The notes beneath the pieces were generated by a model. The model saw nothing but the letters and a program-made list of their open reading frames with translations. It was not told the origin of the DNA and did not search any database. 64,000 bases of DNA from Lachnospiraceae bacterium. Its GTDB lineage: Bacteria > Bacillota > Clostridia > Lachnospirales > Lachnospiraceae. The translations under genes and the position numbers were made by a program. The DNA is taken from the NCBI GenBank assembly GCA_016286035.1, contig JAEERY010000020.1, positions 1 to 64,000 of the forward strand, in the 5' to 3' direction. This document shows positions 62,520 through 64,000 of this stretch, one piece after another. Numbering within the stretch: the stretch's first letter is position 1; each line of letters begins with the position of its first letter.

Positions 62520-63617
62520 ATGAGTTCTACACTTGGTGTCATAGCAGCAGTATTAACAATAATAATCGCATATATAGCAATAGCCGAGCTTTATAATACA
62601 TTTCGAGTTTCTGCTTACGCGGGAACTGCGGCACTGATAATCTCACTTTATTTTGCAAATCGTACATTTGTCGATTCACACAGACAATGGCCATGGATAG
62701 TGATAGGAGCGATAATCCTGGCTATTGCTGAGATTCTTACTTTTTTCCTTGCCAGATACAAAAAAACATATGAGGGACTGATAATGTTCAGTTGTGCATT
62801 GGTCATACACAGTGTGCTCAGAATATTAAAGGTTGAGGGCCTTTCACTGTCAGGGGCATTTGCATCTACCATAGTGCTCTTGTGTATGACGGTTTACACG
62901 GTGTGGTCCGTAAGAAAAAGAAATATAGCCAAAGTAAGGGATCGCGGCAATGCAACGACAGGAGTCATAGCAGGCATATTTGCGGGAGCGGCAGCCTGCA
63001 TTATTCTGGGAATACTGGTCGGTAATCTGTGGAGTGCTTTTATATCAGGACATATTATCCTGATATGGATCGTAAGGATCCTTATATCAGTGGCAGTCGC
63101 CATAGTATGGATATATATTGACAGAAGCAGGGATGAAAAACAAAAGGAAAGATATGCGCGTCTGGCGAACGAACTGACTCTTGCAAGAGAGCACTATATG
63201 AATATGATAAGAGATCTTGATGGTGTTTTAGAAGGAGTCCCGGCTTCGCAAAAGAAACTGATCACCGATTCTGTGTCTCTCGGTTCGGATTTTAAAAGAT
63301 ATAAACAGCTTAGAAATATCCCCGCAGAGAAGATGTCATTTTATGAATACAATGATATGTTACGGATATATCCAAGATTAATGGATACGTTCGATCCAAA
63401 AACTGACAGCAATGATGATACAAAGGTTTTAAGCAGAACGGTTAAGTCGGTATATTTTAACGGCTGCAATGATAAAGAAGAGCTAACGGAAAGATATAAG
63501 AAGCTTGCAAAGGTTTTTCATACGGAAAATGCGGGAGGAGATAAGGATTCGTTCATCCTGCTTAAAAAAGAATATGAAGAACAGATGGCAAACTTTCAGA
63601 ATAAGGGAGAGCAATAA
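62520..63617 (+). CDS. Membrane protein with a degenerate J-like C-terminus
   Basis: 365 residues with seven or eight hydrophobic helices in the first 205, then a soluble tail. The last 45 residues (CNDKEELTERYKKLAKVFHTENAGGDKDSFILLKKEYEEQ) follow the pattern of a J domain, but the essential HPD triad reads HTE. Overall family unknown. The gene overlaps the next by one base (TAATG), so the two form an operon. A GGAAAGGGAAGG stretch precedes the ATG. Confidence 0.62.
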   Translation: MSSTLGVIAAVLTIIIAYIAIAELYNTFRVSAYAGTAALIISLYFANRTFVDSHRQWPWIVIGAIILAIAEILTFFLARYKKTYEGLIMFSCALVIHSVLRILKVEGLSLSGAFASTIVLLCMTVYTVWSVRKRNIAKVRDRGNATTGVIAGIFAGAAACIILGILVGNLWSAFISGHIILIWIVRILISVAVAIVWIYIDRSRDEKQKERYARLANELTLAREHYMNMIRDLDGVLEGVPASQKKLITDSVSLGSDFKRYKQLRNIPAEKMSFYEYNDMLRIYPRLMDTFDPKTDSNDDTKVLSRTVKSVYFNGCNDKEELTERYKKLAKVFHTENAGGDKDSFILLKKEYEEQMANFQNKGEQ

Positions 63618-64000
63618 TGGAAGAACAGAATGTGGTCAGTGTTAACAAGCCTAAAAAAGGCAGATTGATAAAAGCTGTCACCGGCTTGGGACGTATGATA
63701 TATCAGGTTTTCAAGGATTATCCGGTCACCATGGCTGCGATCATTCTGGCGGCTTTGATCGGAGCTGTTCTTATAGACCTGGATAGCATTAATCTTGATG
63801 AGGATACTCTTGAAAAACTTGCAGTATTCTTTTTGCTTACGGCCGCTCAGACGATAATGTTTGAAGAGGTATTTAAGAATAAGATCGTTGTTAGGATAGG
63901 CGGTTATATGGCTTCGCTGGCCATATCGGCCTTTATGGTCTACTGTATTCTGAGTACCGAATCGGATTATCTGTTTGGAACGGATACAGATACGGTCATA
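63617..64000 (+). CDS. DUF4153-like membrane protein, N-terminal part (cut by window)
   Basis: 128 codons to the window edge, still open. After a basic N-terminus, FKDYPVTMAAIILAALIGAVL and further helices suggest the DUF4153 family of polytopic membrane proteins of unknown function. It is coupled to the preceding gene. Confidence 0.6.
   Translation, partial: MEEQNVVSVNKPKKGRLIKAVTGLGRMIYQVFKDYPVTMAAIILAALIGAVLIDLDSINLDEDTLEKLAVFFLLTAAQTIMFEEVFKNKIVVRIGGYMASLAISAFMVYCILSTESDYLFGTDTDTVI

Overview
The window looks like chromosome from an anaerobic Firmicute of the Lachnospiraceae, probably Butyrivibrio-like. This rests on gene content, not on a search: moderate G+C with AT-rich intergenic DNA, strong AGGAGG ribosome sites, several GGDEF proteins, a YesM/YesN system beside a sugar ABC transporter, an OFA-family MFS carrier, a TIR/beta-propeller protein, a serpin lipoprotein, and an agmatine/N-carbamoylputrescine plus carboxyspermidine polyamine operon. 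I see no rRNA, tRNA or CRISPR array.

Region 1 (1-6.4 kb) is an integrated mobile element of about 6.26 kb in the 3' end of lysS. Its ends are imperfect 45-bp direct repeats (95-139 and 6358-6402). Inside are parA, parB, a truncated RepA-type initiator gene, a run of gene fragments (cysteine desulfurase, PH-like protein), an unrecognised AT-rich gene, a small ribbon-helix-helix regulator with an operator-like palindrome in its promoter, and a tyrosine integrase. Repeats of TTTGACGACA lie just inside both ends.

Region 2 (6.5-14 kb) holds a TetR regulator with a DUF998 membrane protein, two small unknown genes, a hybrid histidine kinase translationally coupled to a solute-binding lipoprotein that has no permease, and a membrane-anchored MerR regulator. 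Region 3 (14-25.5 kb) holds an S1-domain protein, a run of small metabolic and unknown genes ending in a PlsC-like acyltransferase, a glutamate-type symporter on the other strand, a TsaA/TrmO-like protein, two unknown envelope proteins, a membrane diguanylate cyclase, and a LemA/DUF3137 pair.

Region 4 (25.5-36.3 kb) begins with a HelD-type helicase carrying an unexpected C-terminal extension that resembles a GH31 N-terminal domain. A YesM/YesN two-component system follows, then a four-gene sugar ABC transporter that it probably controls. Region 5 (36.3-43 kb) is mostly minus strand: ECF sigma/anti-sigma pair, diguanylate cyclase, AraC/GyrI-like regulator, a GMP synthase lacking its glutaminase domain, and a small membrane protein. 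Then comes mnmA on the plus strand behind a 190-nt, apparently structured leader ending in a terminator hairpin.

Region 6 (43-64 kb) holds a large TIR-membrane-propeller protein, a lipoprotein serpin, an OFA transporter, and a six-gene polyamine operon (speA, speE, carboxynorspermidine synthase, nspC, aguA, aguB) that may be preceded by an attenuator. After it come a ligand-binding-domain/GGDEF protein, a GT2 glycosyltransferase, a YfhO protein, a YdjC/ChbG-type deacetylase, a membrane protein with a degenerate J-like tail, and the start of a DUF4153-like gene cut by the window edge. All assignments are by eye from sequence motifs.
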